This document shows, one piece after another, positions 28,408 through 38,150 of a DNA stretch of 64,000 nucleotides. This stretch comes from Bacteroides fluxus YIT 12057 (GTDB lineage Bacteria; Bacteroidota; Bacteroidia; Bacteroidales; Bacteroidaceae). A model generated the notes under the pieces. The model worked only from the letters and a program-made list of their open reading frames with translations. It was not told the DNA's origin and ran no database searches. A program made the translations under genes and the position numbers. Every line of letters starts with the position of its first letter. The stretch's first letter is position 1. The stretch spans positions 62,001 to 126,000 of the forward strand of contig NZ_GL882644.1 in the NCBI RefSeq assembly GCF_000195635.1. The letters run 5' to 3'.

Positions 28408-29538
28408 CTATCTTAAAGAAGAAGTAAGAAAATTAATTGACTCTGTACGTAATCTATTTAGATTTATATCGATTTCACCATTATCTAAATTAAAATTAAA
28501 ATCAAAATTAATCTCCTCACCAAGTACAATTAAATGTCTCTCTAATCCAAACATTCCAAGAAGGGATTTCAAACGGGCCCCCCCCCTTTCCTCATTACAT
28601 ATCACAATAAAAGGTTTCTTAAATAAAATAGAAAAGACAGTAGCATGAAACGAATCCGTAACAATGAATTTTGCATCATAAAACCCTTTTAACCATTGCT
28701 CTACTGGTGGTTGCACTCTTTCTGAGAGAGGAGCATCAAAATCCTCATAATGCGAATTAGCACGAAAAGGTCGATAATCAAGATTATTAGCTAATTGATA
28801 TACAAAATCTTCAGTTTCAATATTTTCATCAAGAATGTAAGTCAACAATTCTCCTTTAGTTGGTGGTAATTGTTTATCCATAAATAACTTACAATAGTCA
28901 TTAACATCAAGTAGCATAGTAGGATCCAATACATGCAGAACATTGCAATTCAAATGTTGCCTACAAAGTTCTACAGCAGAATACTCACGTACAGATATCG
29001 CATCAAAACTTTTAATTAATTTACTACAACATATTATTTGCTTTCGTGTATACTCCCACTTATCAGTACCAAAAGAAGCAGCATAGGCAATTCGTTTAAC
29101 ATTACCCCAATCTCTAGTAAAAGAAAGATAAGCTATGTCTATTGATTGCTCAAAATATATAGGTCGCCAAATTTGATCACTCCCTACAATGAAAGCTTCA
29201 TATTCATCTTCTTTGATATCTGTATATCTACTAACTAATCTAATAGAGATGTATTCCTCAATAAAGCATTTCATATGCTTTACCAAAGAAGGATCTGTTA
29301 TATTATACCACTGCTCAAAAAACACTCGAACATTTCTACCAAATATATACTTTAATATAAAGCGCTTTATATAAGTCAATGGTTTTCTCCATAATGGTAT
29401 CCTTTTAAAGGAAGGGGTTTGTATAGTTTCAACCGTATGACCCATTTGTTTAAGTACATTTTGCAAAGCATAAGCCTGCAAAATTCCACCATAATTGGCA
29501 TGTAAAGGAAGGGTAATTATAGCTATTCTCATTATCAA
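28408..29538 (-). CDS. Polysaccharide pyruvyl transferase family protein
   Basis: 376 residues. AIITLPLHANYGGILQAYAL at the N terminus, EAFIVGSDQIWRPIY near 132 and FIVTDSFHATVFSILFKKPF near 292 are the family signatures. These enzymes attach a pyruvate ketal from phosphoenolpyruvate to a sugar of the repeat unit and add a negative charge to the capsule. A decayed fragment lies just upstream, so a neighbouring gene has been lost. Confidence 0.92.
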   Translation of the reverse strand: MIMRIAIITLPLHANYGGILQAYALQNVLKQMGHTVETIQTPSFKRIPLWRKPLTYIKRFILKYIFGRNVRVFFEQWYNITDPSLVKHMKCFIEEYISIRLVSRYTDIKEDEYEAFIVGSDQIWRPIYFEQSIDIAYLSFTRDWGNVKRIAYAASFGTDKWEYTRKQIICCSKLIKSFDAISVREYSAVELCRQHLNCNVLHVLDPTMLLDVNDYCKLFMDKQLPPTKGELLTYILDENIETEDFVYQLANNLDYRPFRANSHYEDFDAPLSERVQPPVEQWLKGFYDAKFIVTDSFHATVFSILFKKPFIVICNEERGGARLKSLLGMFGLERHLIVLGEEINFDFNFNLDNGEIDINLNRLRTESINFLTSSLR

Positions 29539-29691
29539 ATAGATTTCATTCTAAATATCTGATCATTCATGTTTTTACATTTGTATACATATTCTAGTAT
29601 TATTAAAATTTCATTCAAGTATAAGTAAACCAGAGCGTTCCAGTAATAGTACCGTTTTATATCATATATTTTGCATAATTATTTTCACATT

Positions 29692-29935
29692 TCAACTTGA
29701 AATTCTACATCTTAAGAATTGCATAAGAAACCTATTCAGGTACAAAACATTAAATATCTTCTGCTTTAATTTACCTACTTTATTTCGCAATTTATCTCCA
29801 AGAGTAGAACGACAAATTTTAGTACAAATTCATTTATCATTATACTCTTCTACTAGTATATTAATTTGCAAAGGTCCGTTGCCATAATGCCGATTGGTAG
29901 TTTACGAACCTTTCAAAATTTACACAGCCATATCA
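29692..29935 (-). pseudogene. Decayed capsule-gene fragment
   Basis: Within the 410-bp gap between two capsule genes, minus-strand frames read GPLQINILVEEYNDK, then an in-frame stop, then ICTKICRSTLGDKLRNKVGK and KQKIFNVLYLNRFLMQFLRC to a stop at 29692. An adjacent frame upstream reads FERFVNYQSALWQ. The pieces look like one C-terminal region broken by a stop and a frameshift. I cannot name the family. The remaining part of the gap (29539-29691) is AT-rich without coding signal. Confidence 0.4.
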
Positions 29936-29948
29936 TTCACATAGCAAA

Positions 29949-30662
29949 TCAGCAACCGCATTGCTTCAAAAAATCATTAAGGCATTTAACTTGAATATTT
30001 TTATACTTTTTCGCAAAATTCATCAAACTTTCAGAAGTTTTCAATGGAACTAAAATTAAGTCCAAATCTCTTTCTTTTAAAAAAAGTGCTATATCCTCAA
30101 TAATTTTCATGTTGTTATCAGCATTGCATTTATGCTTTACATACATTGAAAAAGTTCTAACACCATAGCACTTTAATATCCAAAGAGGCGAAAATATACA
30201 AATTCTCCATAAAGCAATTCTTTCATATAGCCATGGATGAAATATAGTGCGGTGAAAAGGCAAACAAATTCTTTTATCTTGTAGTAATAACTCTTTTTCA
30301 CTAATAAGAATATAAACTTTCCCGTGCTTTTTAAGAATTCCAAAATAATGCTTTATACACTGAAAGCACATTAAAAAATGCTGTTCAGGCAATGTCCAAT
30401 TCATAAAATTCTTATTTATAGAATGTTTCCTAACTGTCATATAAGCACTACTACCCCCAATTATAGCAAAGTCATAGTTCCTTTTAAGATTTTGATTAAA
30501 AATTTCCCACGATGGGTAATTAGAACGTAATTGAGTAATCTTCTTATAGGCAAGATATAAATATACACCTAACAGCAAATAAAATAATATTAAATAATAG
30601 CATATACAAACAGATATAACAATTACAACTAACAATAATAACTCCAATATTTTTTTCTTCAT
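29949..30662 (-). CDS. Membrane-anchored capsule-locus protein, SGNH-like pattern
   Basis: 237 residues from MKKKILELLLLVVIVISVCI; a start nine codons earlier would overlap the previous gene's stop, so I prefer this one. Two adjacent N-terminal hydrophobic stretches are followed by a soluble part with DFAIIGGSSAYMTVRKHSIN, which recalls the GxSxx nucleophile block of SGNH-type or DltD-like acyl-modifying proteins. The other SGNH blocks are not clear. A role in modifying the repeat unit is possible; no function is assigned. Confidence 0.6.
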   Translation of the reverse strand: MKKKILELLLLVVIVISVCICYYLILFYLLLGVYLYLAYKKITQLRSNYPSWEIFNQNLKRNYDFAIIGGSSAYMTVRKHSINKNFMNWTLPEQHFLMCFQCIKHYFGILKKHGKVYILISEKELLLQDKRICLPFHRTIFHPWLYERIALWRICIFSPLWILKCYGVRTFSMYVKHKCNADNNMKIIEDIALFLKERDLDLILVPLKTSESLMNFAKKYKNIQVKCLNDFLKQCGC

Positions 30663-30667
30663 ATTAT

Positions 30668-31507
30668 TTAAAAGCCAGGACAGCCCCATGACTCAATCAT
30701 AAATTTATAATCTTGGTTTAATGTGTTTATGTTGATCATATCCTGTTCACTTATTTCTAATGAAATACAGTCTAAATTAGAAATAATTCTAAGTGGATTT
30801 GTCGATTTCGATATTGGAACACACTCCCTTTGTATATGCCATTTTAGGATCAGTTGAGGTATAGAACAAGTATACTTTGATGCCAATCCTGCAAGAACTT
30901 CATTATCTCTTATCTGTGGAATCATCTTACAAATCGGAGAATATGCTTGTGTTACAATACCCCTACTTTTACAAAACTCCAAAAGAGTAGTACAAGTTCT
31001 TAAAGGGTGAATTTCTATTTGACTTATATGTGGTATAACTTTTATATCAGAAGAGAAGAAAGAACTCCAATGCCGTTCCCTAAAATTACAAACTCCTATG
31101 CTTTTAGCTTCACCTGAAATATAAAATTCTTCCATTTGCCTCCAATTCTTTATATAATAATCAGGATATGGCCAATGCATCAAATAACTATCAACATATT
31201 CTAATCCTAACCTTTCAAGAGATAATTTAAAAGCTCCTTCTACATTATTATTTATTTGATCTTTCCAATCAAGCTTTGTTTGTACAAAAAAATCTTCTCT
31301 CACATATCCATATTCTGACATTAACTCTTTAATAACTCTTCCCAAGTATCTTTCTGATATATAATTAGGAGCTGTATCAAAAGCAAAAAAGCCACGAGAT
31401 ATAGCCGCTGTAACGACGCTTTTTAATATTAAATAATCCATTCCATTCGTACCTACCATTACAACAGGTATAGAAACGCCATTGGAGAGTTTTATTCTAT
31501 TATTCAT
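30668..31507 (-). CDS. Aldo/keto reductase
   Basis: 279 residues of the AKR barrel: FDTAPNYISERYLGRVIKEL (catalytic Asp and Tyr), QTKLDWK (Lys), DSYLMHWPYPDYY (His) and SIGVCNFRE. It ends VPISKSTNPLRIISNLD, where AKRs bind NADPH phosphate. Its ATG shares a base with the stop of the MenD-like gene (TAATG), so the two products are probably made together and may act in sequence. The substrate is unknown. Confidence 0.9.
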   Translation of the reverse strand: MNNRIKLSNGVSIPVVMVGTNGMDYLILKSVVTAAISRGFFAFDTAPNYISERYLGRVIKELMSEYGYVREDFFVQTKLDWKDQINNNVEGAFKLSLERLGLEYVDSYLMHWPYPDYYIKNWRQMEEFYISGEAKSIGVCNFRERHWSSFFSSDIKVIPHISQIEIHPLRTCTTLLEFCKSRGIVTQAYSPICKMIPQIRDNEVLAGLASKYTCSIPQLILKWHIQRECVPISKSTNPLRIISNLDCISLEISEQDMININTLNQDYKFMIESWGCPGF

Positions 31508-33234
31508 TATTTATTCAAGATTCGTTTTGCGATGTTTCTAACTTCAATTAATATCTTTTCTGCATAGGTTTTTCGGTTTATAGTTGCATAATACTCTTTT
31601 ATAGAATTTACATCAGTATTGATAGTGGTGAAAACCTCCAAAAAGATAGGTTGTTCAATAGTCACATCGCAAAACACTTTTATGGTTTCATCCACTTCAT
31701 TCTTATTGTGGGCAGACAAATACTTAAAACCAACAGATTCAACCCAACCACGAGCAGACATTGCATGCCCAGCACCAATATGGGCAGGTAAAGTTTTCCT
31801 TGTTTCATCACTAAGAGGAGCATACATAATGGCTCCTCCTCCATTATTTACGAGCATAATTCTCATCTTTTTTGAAAGATGTCTAACCCACAAAGAATTC
31901 ATATCATAAAAAAAAGATAAATCACCCGTAACATAAAAAGTAGTCCGCAAATTATCAGCGGCAAAACCAACTGCCGTAGACATACTACCATCAATACCAT
32001 TCACTCCACGGTTACAATTCACACGAATCGAAGCATCAATAGGAAAGAAATGAGCCATGCGAATAGTACAACTATTCGCTAGTTGTAAATCAACATTTTT
32101 AGGAAGGTTATTCATTAATGCTCCTATAGCATATAATTCATTATATGTAGGAGTAGGAAGTGCCGGTAATTGAGAAATATCAATCCAACTTTTCGCATAC
32201 TCTCCCCTATGACTAAATGAACAATTATTGGTAATAACTCTAAAAAAGAAACTCTCATCCATTTCAAAAATTTCTGTAAGTTTTCTGAAAGGATCACAGA
32301 CTTTATCTTCTTTACCTACTTGCCAATGTTTTACATTAGAACCACGCAAATAAGCTTTTAGCTCATTATTAAAGATATAATTACCGCCAATTGTTATTAC
32401 TATATCAGGCATCAAGTTCAAACGTTCCATTGGACGAAGAATACCCAGTACAACAGTCGTATTATTTATAGCATATGGGTGATGACAATTAGACATCTTA
32501 TCAGTCAAAATTATCGCATCAAAATTATTACAGAATTTTGTAACAGCCTCTTCCATTTCCTTAGTCATAGTAACTGACTGCCCCCACACAATCATTACTT
32601 TTTTACCCTTCAGTTTTCCACTATAAACTTGCCATTGTTCAGATGTAAGTTCAGATGTCGAAAGATTTATTTTTCTAACCAAAGGTATTTCTTTCGTTTC
32701 AAATTTATCTGAGTTATGAGCCTCAAAAGGAATATTCAAATGTACTGGACCGTTCCCATGATGAGTTAACTCCAACATAGCCTCATTTATGATACGATTA
32801 CAATACCATTCATCAATAGAGTTGCTAATAACAGGAAGCTGTCCTTGATATTTTGTACAATGGGTAAATGTATCTAACTGATCATACATTTGATCCTCTA
32901 ATTGATTTAAAAATTGAGGCAAACGATCACTTGATAAAACTAATAAAGGCAAACGTTGATAGAAGGCTTCTACTATGCCACTACCATAATTCATACAAGC
33001 TGTTCCCGAAGAACAAGTCACTGCAACAATTTCCCCTGTCTGCTGAATCAAGCCAAGCGCAAAGAATGCGGCACTACGTTCATCAACTACTGAATAAAGT
33101 TTAAAATAATCATCCGCCTCCAAAGAATGCACAAAAGCAAAATGACGACTACCAGGAGAGACTACAATTCTACTTATACCATATTGCTTCAACAACGAAA
33201 GTAGTTGAAGTACCATTTTGTTATCTGAAAACAT
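31507..33234 (-). CDS. MenD-like thiamine-diphosphate enzyme in the capsule locus
   Basis: 575 residues, full MenD length. MenD-type motifs are present: VVSPGSRHFAFVHSLEADDY, VDERSAAFFALGL (TPP-activating Glu), VTCSSGTACMNYGSGIVEAF, VTGDLSFFYDMNSLW and MLVNNGGGAIMY (TPP-Mg site). MenD makes SEPHCHC from isochorismate and 2-oxoglutarate in menaquinone synthesis. Here no other men gene is near, and it lies between a Wzx flippase and an aldo/keto reductase. A decarboxylative carboligation making an unusual branched or acidic capsule substituent is the likely alternative, by context only. Confidence 0.82.
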   Translation of the reverse strand: MFSDNKMVLQLLSLLKQYGISRIVVSPGSRHFAFVHSLEADDYFKLYSVVDERSAAFFALGLIQQTGEIVAVTCSSGTACMNYGSGIVEAFYQRLPLLVLSSDRLPQFLNQLEDQMYDQLDTFTHCTKYQGQLPVISNSIDEWYCNRIINEAMLELTHHGNGPVHLNIPFEAHNSDKFETKEIPLVRKINLSTSELTSEQWQVYSGKLKGKKVMIVWGQSVTMTKEMEEAVTKFCNNFDAIILTDKMSNCHHPYAINNTTVVLGILRPMERLNLMPDIVITIGGNYIFNNELKAYLRGSNVKHWQVGKEDKVCDPFRKLTEIFEMDESFFFRVITNNCSFSHRGEYAKSWIDISQLPALPTPTYNELYAIGALMNNLPKNVDLQLANSCTIRMAHFFPIDASIRVNCNRGVNGIDGSMSTAVGFAADNLRTTFYVTGDLSFFYDMNSLWVRHLSKKMRIMLVNNGGGAIMYAPLSDETRKTLPAHIGAGHAMSARGWVESVGFKYLSAHNKNEVDETIKVFCDVTIEQPIFLEVFTTINTDVNSIKEYYATINRKTYAEKILIEVRNIAKRILNK

Positions 33235-33235
33235 A

Positions 33236-34780
33236 TTAATTAATTATTTTTATTTTACTAATTCTATCTTTTATATTAGATGAAAGAAGCATTTTTTCTT
33301 TTCGGGTAGCTCCTAATAAGAAAGCAGATAAAAAAAACGTTATGAAACTTACAAAAAAGATGAAAATTGTAGTCATCAAAGATGGTTTCATGCAGGAATG
33401 AAATAATAATGGCAATAATAAACCGATAAACGTAGCCCCAAAACAACGAATTATGACATTACTATAAAAAGTCCAACAAGATAATTTTATAGAAATGCAA
33501 ACATAATTTATACGAACAATTTGTATAACACAAATAATAACCAAATAAACATACATTGCCGCTTGAGGTTCATATCCTAAATTATAAAATAAATAGCTAA
33601 TTGGTAAATGAAGCAAGCCAATAGAGGTAAGTATAATTTGATAATTCTTAATTTTACCCGTTGCTCCCTGTGCTGTTGCCAACAAACTAGCGAAAGACTC
33701 ACATAAAGACAATAACAATGTTAAACGAACAAATATTATAGCATATTCTGGTACTATTTTCAACCATATTCGTAATACGCTCGGAGCTTCTAAAATCAAA
33801 GGAATTGTAAAAAAAGCCACAAGAAAATAAGATATTTTAGAACCAACTAAAACTAGTTTATGCATGCTCTCCATATCATTTTCAGCATAAGTCTTCACAA
33901 CTTGAGGATTAAGTGCCTGCAAAAAGTTAGTAACGACTCCCTTCACCACAACACTTACCTGAGTAGCTATACCTTGCGCTGCATTTACTGTAACACCGAA
34001 AAACATATTCATAACAATAGCAATACCCTGTGTATGAAAAATGTAGCTCAAATTTCCAAGAATTGTCCACGAGGAGAATGAAAGCATACTTTTCAACAAA
34101 GGCTTATCTACTTGCCAAGATTCTATTCTACATTCTTGGAAGTTTCGTTTACAATAGATTCCATAAATAATACGAATTATTACACCTACTATAAAAATCA
34201 GAAAAGCATATAATATAAGTTTATCAAATGGAGACAATATCAAAACATAAACGATTACCAATTTTAGTACAGCTTCCAAAATGCTGATATAAGCAAAAGC
34301 AGACATTTTTTCGTGAGCAATGATTGTCGCATTATAAGGCACACTGATCACAGAAACAATAAAAGCCGCAATAGAAAACTGATATACCCAATGAGCTGCA
34401 TACATACGATCAGGTGTAATATTCATTTGAGTACTAAGAAACCACACTCCAACAGTCTCAGCCAATAATACAATAACTAATGCAACTCCAAAATGAATCA
34501 GTAGGCTGGTAGTAAATACCTTCTTAAGCTTTTCATAATCTTTACGTCCTAACTCTATATTTAAATAACGTTGTGTAGCACCTGCCATCGCACCATTCAA
34601 GAAAGAAAGTACAATAACAATACCACCAACCACATTATATATTCCATAATCCTCCACTCCCAAAGTATTCAGTACAATCCGGCTAGTATACAGAGACACT
34701 CCCATGATAAGAATCATACGGAAGTAGAGTAATAATGTATTTTTTGCTATTCGCTTATTATTAACAGTAGTAGTTGCCAT
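33236..34780 (-). CDS. wzx: Wzx-type polysaccharide flippase
   Basis: 514 residues with about fourteen hydrophobic spans of the MATE/PST superfamily, opening TLLLYFRMILIMGVSLYTSR and containing TLGVEDYGIYNVVGGIV, a hallmark of this group. It moves lipid-linked repeat units across the inner membrane. It is the first capsule gene downstream of the inserted plus-strand cassette. Confidence 0.92.
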   Translation of the reverse strand: MATTTVNNKRIAKNTLLLYFRMILIMGVSLYTSRIVLNTLGVEDYGIYNVVGGIVIVLSFLNGAMAGATQRYLNIELGRKDYEKLKKVFTTSLLIHFGVALVIVLLAETVGVWFLSTQMNITPDRMYAAHWVYQFSIAAFIVSVISVPYNATIIAHEKMSAFAYISILEAVLKLVIVYVLILSPFDKLILYAFLIFIVGVIIRIIYGIYCKRNFQECRIESWQVDKPLLKSMLSFSSWTILGNLSYIFHTQGIAIVMNMFFGVTVNAAQGIATQVSVVVKGVVTNFLQALNPQVVKTYAENDMESMHKLVLVGSKISYFLVAFFTIPLILEAPSVLRIWLKIVPEYAIIFVRLTLLLSLCESFASLLATAQGATGKIKNYQIILTSIGLLHLPISYLFYNLGYEPQAAMYVYLVIICVIQIVRINYVCISIKLSCWTFYSNVIIRCFGATFIGLLLPLLFHSCMKPSLMTTIFIFFVSFITFFLSAFLLGATRKEKMLLSSNIKDRISKIKIIN

Positions 34781-34860
34781 TATTTATTATAGTAATAAGC
34801 ATTTAACGAAAGGCGGTCCATGTTCCCGTCTAGAAAAGAACCAAAGACATATATAATGTC

Positions 34861-35132
34861 TCATTCCTTCAGACCAGGAAAAAGAAGATTAACACCCTCG
34901 CGGTAAATGCGATCTGCCTCTTCAGGGGTTGTAAACTCTCTAAAAGCACTTAGAATGTGCTCATAGAAATCAATTTCATAATTGCCTACCCCTTTTTTAT
35001 ATCTTCAAGATAAGCTTGTTTCATGTGGCAAATGTCACGAAAACTCTCTCTGCTCAAATTCAGAGTTACTAGTTCTTTCATAATGAATTCACCAAACTCC
35101 GGATGATTAGAAGATTTTCTAGCTCTTTGCAT
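34861..35132 (-). pseudogene. Small gene split at an A AAA AAG slippery heptamer
   Basis: A 48-codon frame starts at 35132 (MQRARKSSNHPEFGEFIMKE ... AYLEDIKKG, stop at 34986). Reading -1 from the heptamer A AAA AAG just before the stop gives a continuous second part, GVGNYEIDFYEHILSAFREF then TTPEEADRIYREGVNLLFPG LKE, stop at 34861. The joined product is about 90 residues. It is either a programmed -1 frameshift gene or a plain frameshift in a homopolymer. I do not recognise the family. It lies between wzx and the divergent cassette, with an 8-bp inverted repeat 40 bp upstream. The 34781-34860 stretch shows nothing further. Confidence 0.55.
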
Positions 35133-35171
35133 GATTTAAAACAGTTATTAATAGTTAAAATTATAAAGATC

Positions 35172-35192
35172 CGTACCCACTATATGGGTACG
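35172..35192. promoter_or_regulatory. Palindromic operator-like site between divergent genes
   Basis: CGTACCCA-CTATA-TGGGTACG is a perfect 8-bp inverted repeat with a 5-base spacer. It sits between the start of the small minus-strand gene (35132) and that of the plus-strand cassette (35247), the expected place for a repressor site. No matching regulator gene is identified. Confidence 0.4.
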
Positions 35193-35246
35193 AAGCATGT
35201 GAAATATTCAGAGTAACTTCGTTGCGTTTTTTAAATAACAAAAAAA

Positions 35247-36143
35247 ATGAAAGCACTTAAAACAACCGTATCTATCACAGAACTTCAAAAAATCATCAGA
35301 ATGTGGAGAAGCCGCAATATAACAGATTCAAACATTCCTAAACTACTGGAATTGTATCTCGGACAATCCGCCTATATGAATGCGGAAGGAGAATATCCTA
35401 TTGAAAATTTTTACGACCTTTGTCAATCTTTAAGATTCAGACATACATCGGCTATGCTAAACAGCATCAAGCAATGTAATTCATTCTGCATCCGTCCGGC
35501 CGAGAATACTTACACACTTTCGGCTTTCTATTCTCCACTCTGGAAAAAACCTGATCCAACTGACAATTTACCGGGCACTTTGCCGGGCAAATGCCCGACC
35601 GATACTAATATATATAATACTATATCTAAAGAGAGCCTTTCTTCCGAAGAAGTTCAAGCCATCGCCAAAGAGTTTTTTCATCTCATCAATCAAGATGCTG
35701 TGCAAAAAGCGCAAATCTTCACTCCGTTAATAGACCAATTCGAGAAGGAGGAAGGACTGAATCGCAAGCATGCTTGCGAAAATCTCATTATCTTGGTCGA
35801 TGAATTGCTGATTCCCTACTTCGTCTCTCAGTCTAAATTTTCAGAATCCAACCATGCAGGTCGTATCGCCTGGCTCAAGAATCTGCTGAAATCTGCCCAT
35901 GGCAAACATCTGATAAACCAGGCGGTCAAAAGCGGACGCGAGAAACGCGCACAGTCCAGACTCGATAATCAAACCAATCAACGTAATAACCGTCCACTCT
36001 GCGAATTTGAATGGACAGATCCTGAATCAGGAATGCGCTTTTACGACGACGACATTGAAGGAGTCGTAAATATTCCTAAGGACGCTCTACCACGTCCATC
36101 GGCAGAAGCCGTATGGAATGTCTTAAGCCAAACATGGATTTAA
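35247..36143 (+). CDS. Uncharacterised first gene of the primase-helicase cassette
   Basis: 298 residues. The N-terminal ~120 residues are helical and Arg/Lys-rich (ELQKIIRMWRSRNITDSNIP); a Pro/Thr-rich linker follows at about 115-130, then an acidic helical part and a basic stretch (SGREKRAQSRLDNQTNQRNN). It has the look of a replication- or DNA-associated accessory protein, such as those preceding primase genes in phages, but I recognise no family. It starts the plus-strand cassette, 33 bp before the primase-helicase gene. Confidence 0.7.
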   Translation: MKALKTTVSITELQKIIRMWRSRNITDSNIPKLLELYLGQSAYMNAEGEYPIENFYDLCQSLRFRHTSAMLNSIKQCNSFCIRPAENTYTLSAFYSPLWKKPDPTDNLPGTLPGKCPTDTNIYNTISKESLSSEEVQAIAKEFFHLINQDAVQKAQIFTPLIDQFEKEEGLNRKHACENLIILVDELLIPYFVSQSKFSESNHAGRIAWLKNLLKSAHGKHLINQAVKSGREKRAQSRLDNQTNQRNNRPLCEFEWTDPESGMRFYDDDIEGVVNIPKDALPRPSAEAVWNVLSQTWI

Positions 36144-36176
36144 TTAATTACGAATTATATATTACAAATTACAGAA

Positions 36177-38147
36177 ATGAAACCATTTTATTATCTATCA
36201 GATTTTCCCGATCGCAAGAATGCGGGAAAGAATTATTTGGCTCAATGTCCGCAATGCGGAAAAAAACATCTTTCCATAGCCAAGTCTACAGGACTTATGC
36301 ACTGTTTTACCTCCGGATGCGGATTCAGCGGTAAGCTGAGGGATTTCTGGGAGAACAAACCCTACATCGAATCATACTATCCTAGCCCTAGCAAAAGATA
36401 CATTGCGAAAGCATGCGTTAGTAGCACAAGTATCACAAAAGGCAGTCAGTCCGAAGTACTAATGATTCCGGAGGATTACAAAAATCTGGCACCGGAAATT
36501 TTCAGTAAAATCAAGCCTCTCACCACCGATCCCGACACTACTGATCCTGATCAGCTGGCTGCCCGCCGATATCTCTCAGACCAAAGCATTTCCTTGGAGA
36601 GTGCTATTAAGATGCATGTAGGATGTCTCACACACCGATGTTTCGGTAAAGGCGAAGAAGACAAAAAGTCTATGGGAAATCTCTATCATTGCATCGCATA
36701 CGTAAACTACGTTAACGGGCAACCCGTCAATGTGAAATATCGTTCTTGTGATCCCACTTCAACCGCCAAGGCCGACTCAAACGACGTACAATCAGTAGAA
36801 TACACCAAATTCTGGTATCAGGACTCTCCTACCACGCCGTGCGCCCCTTTCAACATCGATTGCTTAAATCCGCTACTAGTAGCCGAAGAAAACATCCGAA
36901 AACTGATAATCACCGAAGGCGGAAAAGATGTACTCACCATCAGTCAGGCAGGATATCCTTTCGTTATCAGCGTGCCCAATGGCGCTGCAAGCGACCTATC
37001 CAAAAGCTTCGAAGCCTTTGAGCCTTGGCTGGAGCAAGTACAAGACATTGTGATCTGTGGAGACACCGACCTGCCAGGACGAACCTTAACCAAACATCTC
37101 ACCGACTACTTCGGCAACCGATGCCTGCTCACCACCCTACCCGGAGACTGCAAAGACATTTCAGATGTACTGACCAAATATGGCGTAGAAATAGTGCACG
37201 AAATTATTGAATCGGCCAAACCCCGACACACAGCGGACATCATCACCGTAAACGAACGTACTGACGAAGTTCTGAGTGTGCTGCGTGGAGAATATGACCA
37301 TGGCTATAGTGTAGGACATGGTCCCTTGACCGACCACATCTTCCACCCCGACGACCAAGGTGGACTGATCATTGAGACCGGACAGCCTAACAGTGGAAAA
37401 ACGGACTTCCTCAATGACCTGACTTGCCGCCTCATGGCAAAAACAGGACGGTACGTCTGCTATCTCTCATTTGAGGTGCCGGACAAGAACAAGCATATCG
37501 CCCAGCTCATCCACTTAATGTTGGGCAAGGTCAACACTACCGCTTATACCCAAATCCAACTACAATCCATCATTGACTATCTGAACACGCACATGGTGCA
37601 CTTAGACCTGCATGAGGTATCTCCTACACCGGAGCACATCCTTGATCGTGCCGATATAGTGCGCCGCACTTCTCCGCTAAAATATCTTATCATAGATCCC
37701 TATCTCTTCATGGAAGTAGAAACGGGACAAAATAGCACCGAAACCCAAGCCATTAAAAATATGTTGACCCAATTACAGTCTTGGGGACGCAGTAATAAAA
37801 TATGGGTCATCATTGTAGCCCACCCGCGCAAACTTCAAAAGCTGAACGGGAAAAACGAACTGGAAGACATTGATATGTACACCATTGCCGGCAGTGCCAA
37901 CTGGGCGAATCTCGCAGACTTCATCTTCTCACTGACACGCATCAACGAACAAGACCGTGCCTACACCAGACTAGACATGCTGAAAGTTCGCGACCAGGAA
38001 TTGTGTCAAACCGGAAGTGTACTTTATGTACGCCAACCTTGCGGACGCTACGACGAACGCGAGTCCGAAGAGCAAGTCATGACCGAAATGCAAGGTAAAA
38101 TACTTGCCAAAGATCAGCTTCCCTGGGTATCATTGATTGGTGAATAA
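36177..38147 (+). CDS. Phage-type primase-helicase (zinc ribbon, Toprim, DnaB-like helicase)
   Basis: 656 residues in T7 gp4/Twinkle order. A zinc ribbon has Cys24, Cys27, Cys43 and Cys48. A Toprim domain has IITEGGKDVLTISQ (Glu247) and ICGDTDLPGRT (Asp296, Asp298). A RecA-like helicase domain has Walker A GQPNSGKT at 402-409, Walker B KYLIIDPYLF around 502-511 and NWANLADFIFSLTR late. Such proteins make primers and unwind DNA at replication forks. In a capsule locus, without any capsid or portal genes, it is out of place and suggests a domesticated or satellite replication module. Confidence 0.9.
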   Translation: MKPFYYLSDFPDRKNAGKNYLAQCPQCGKKHLSIAKSTGLMHCFTSGCGFSGKLRDFWENKPYIESYYPSPSKRYIAKACVSSTSITKGSQSEVLMIPEDYKNLAPEIFSKIKPLTTDPDTTDPDQLAARRYLSDQSISLESAIKMHVGCLTHRCFGKGEEDKKSMGNLYHCIAYVNYVNGQPVNVKYRSCDPTSTAKADSNDVQSVEYTKFWYQDSPTTPCAPFNIDCLNPLLVAEENIRKLIITEGGKDVLTISQAGYPFVISVPNGAASDLSKSFEAFEPWLEQVQDIVICGDTDLPGRTLTKHLTDYFGNRCLLTTLPGDCKDISDVLTKYGVEIVHEIIESAKPRHTADIITVNERTDEVLSVLRGEYDHGYSVGHGPLTDHIFHPDDQGGLIIETGQPNSGKTDFLNDLTCRLMAKTGRYVCYLSFEVPDKNKHIAQLIHLMLGKVNTTAYTQIQLQSIIDYLNTHMVHLDLHEVSPTPEHILDRADIVRRTSPLKYLIIDPYLFMEVETGQNSTETQAIKNMLTQLQSWGRSNKIWVIIVAHPRKLQKLNGKNELEDIDMYTIAGSANWANLADFIFSLTRINEQDRAYTRLDMLKVRDQELCQTGSVLYVRQPCGRYDERESEEQVMTEMQGKILAKDQLPWVSLIGE

Positions 38148-38150
38148 ACA

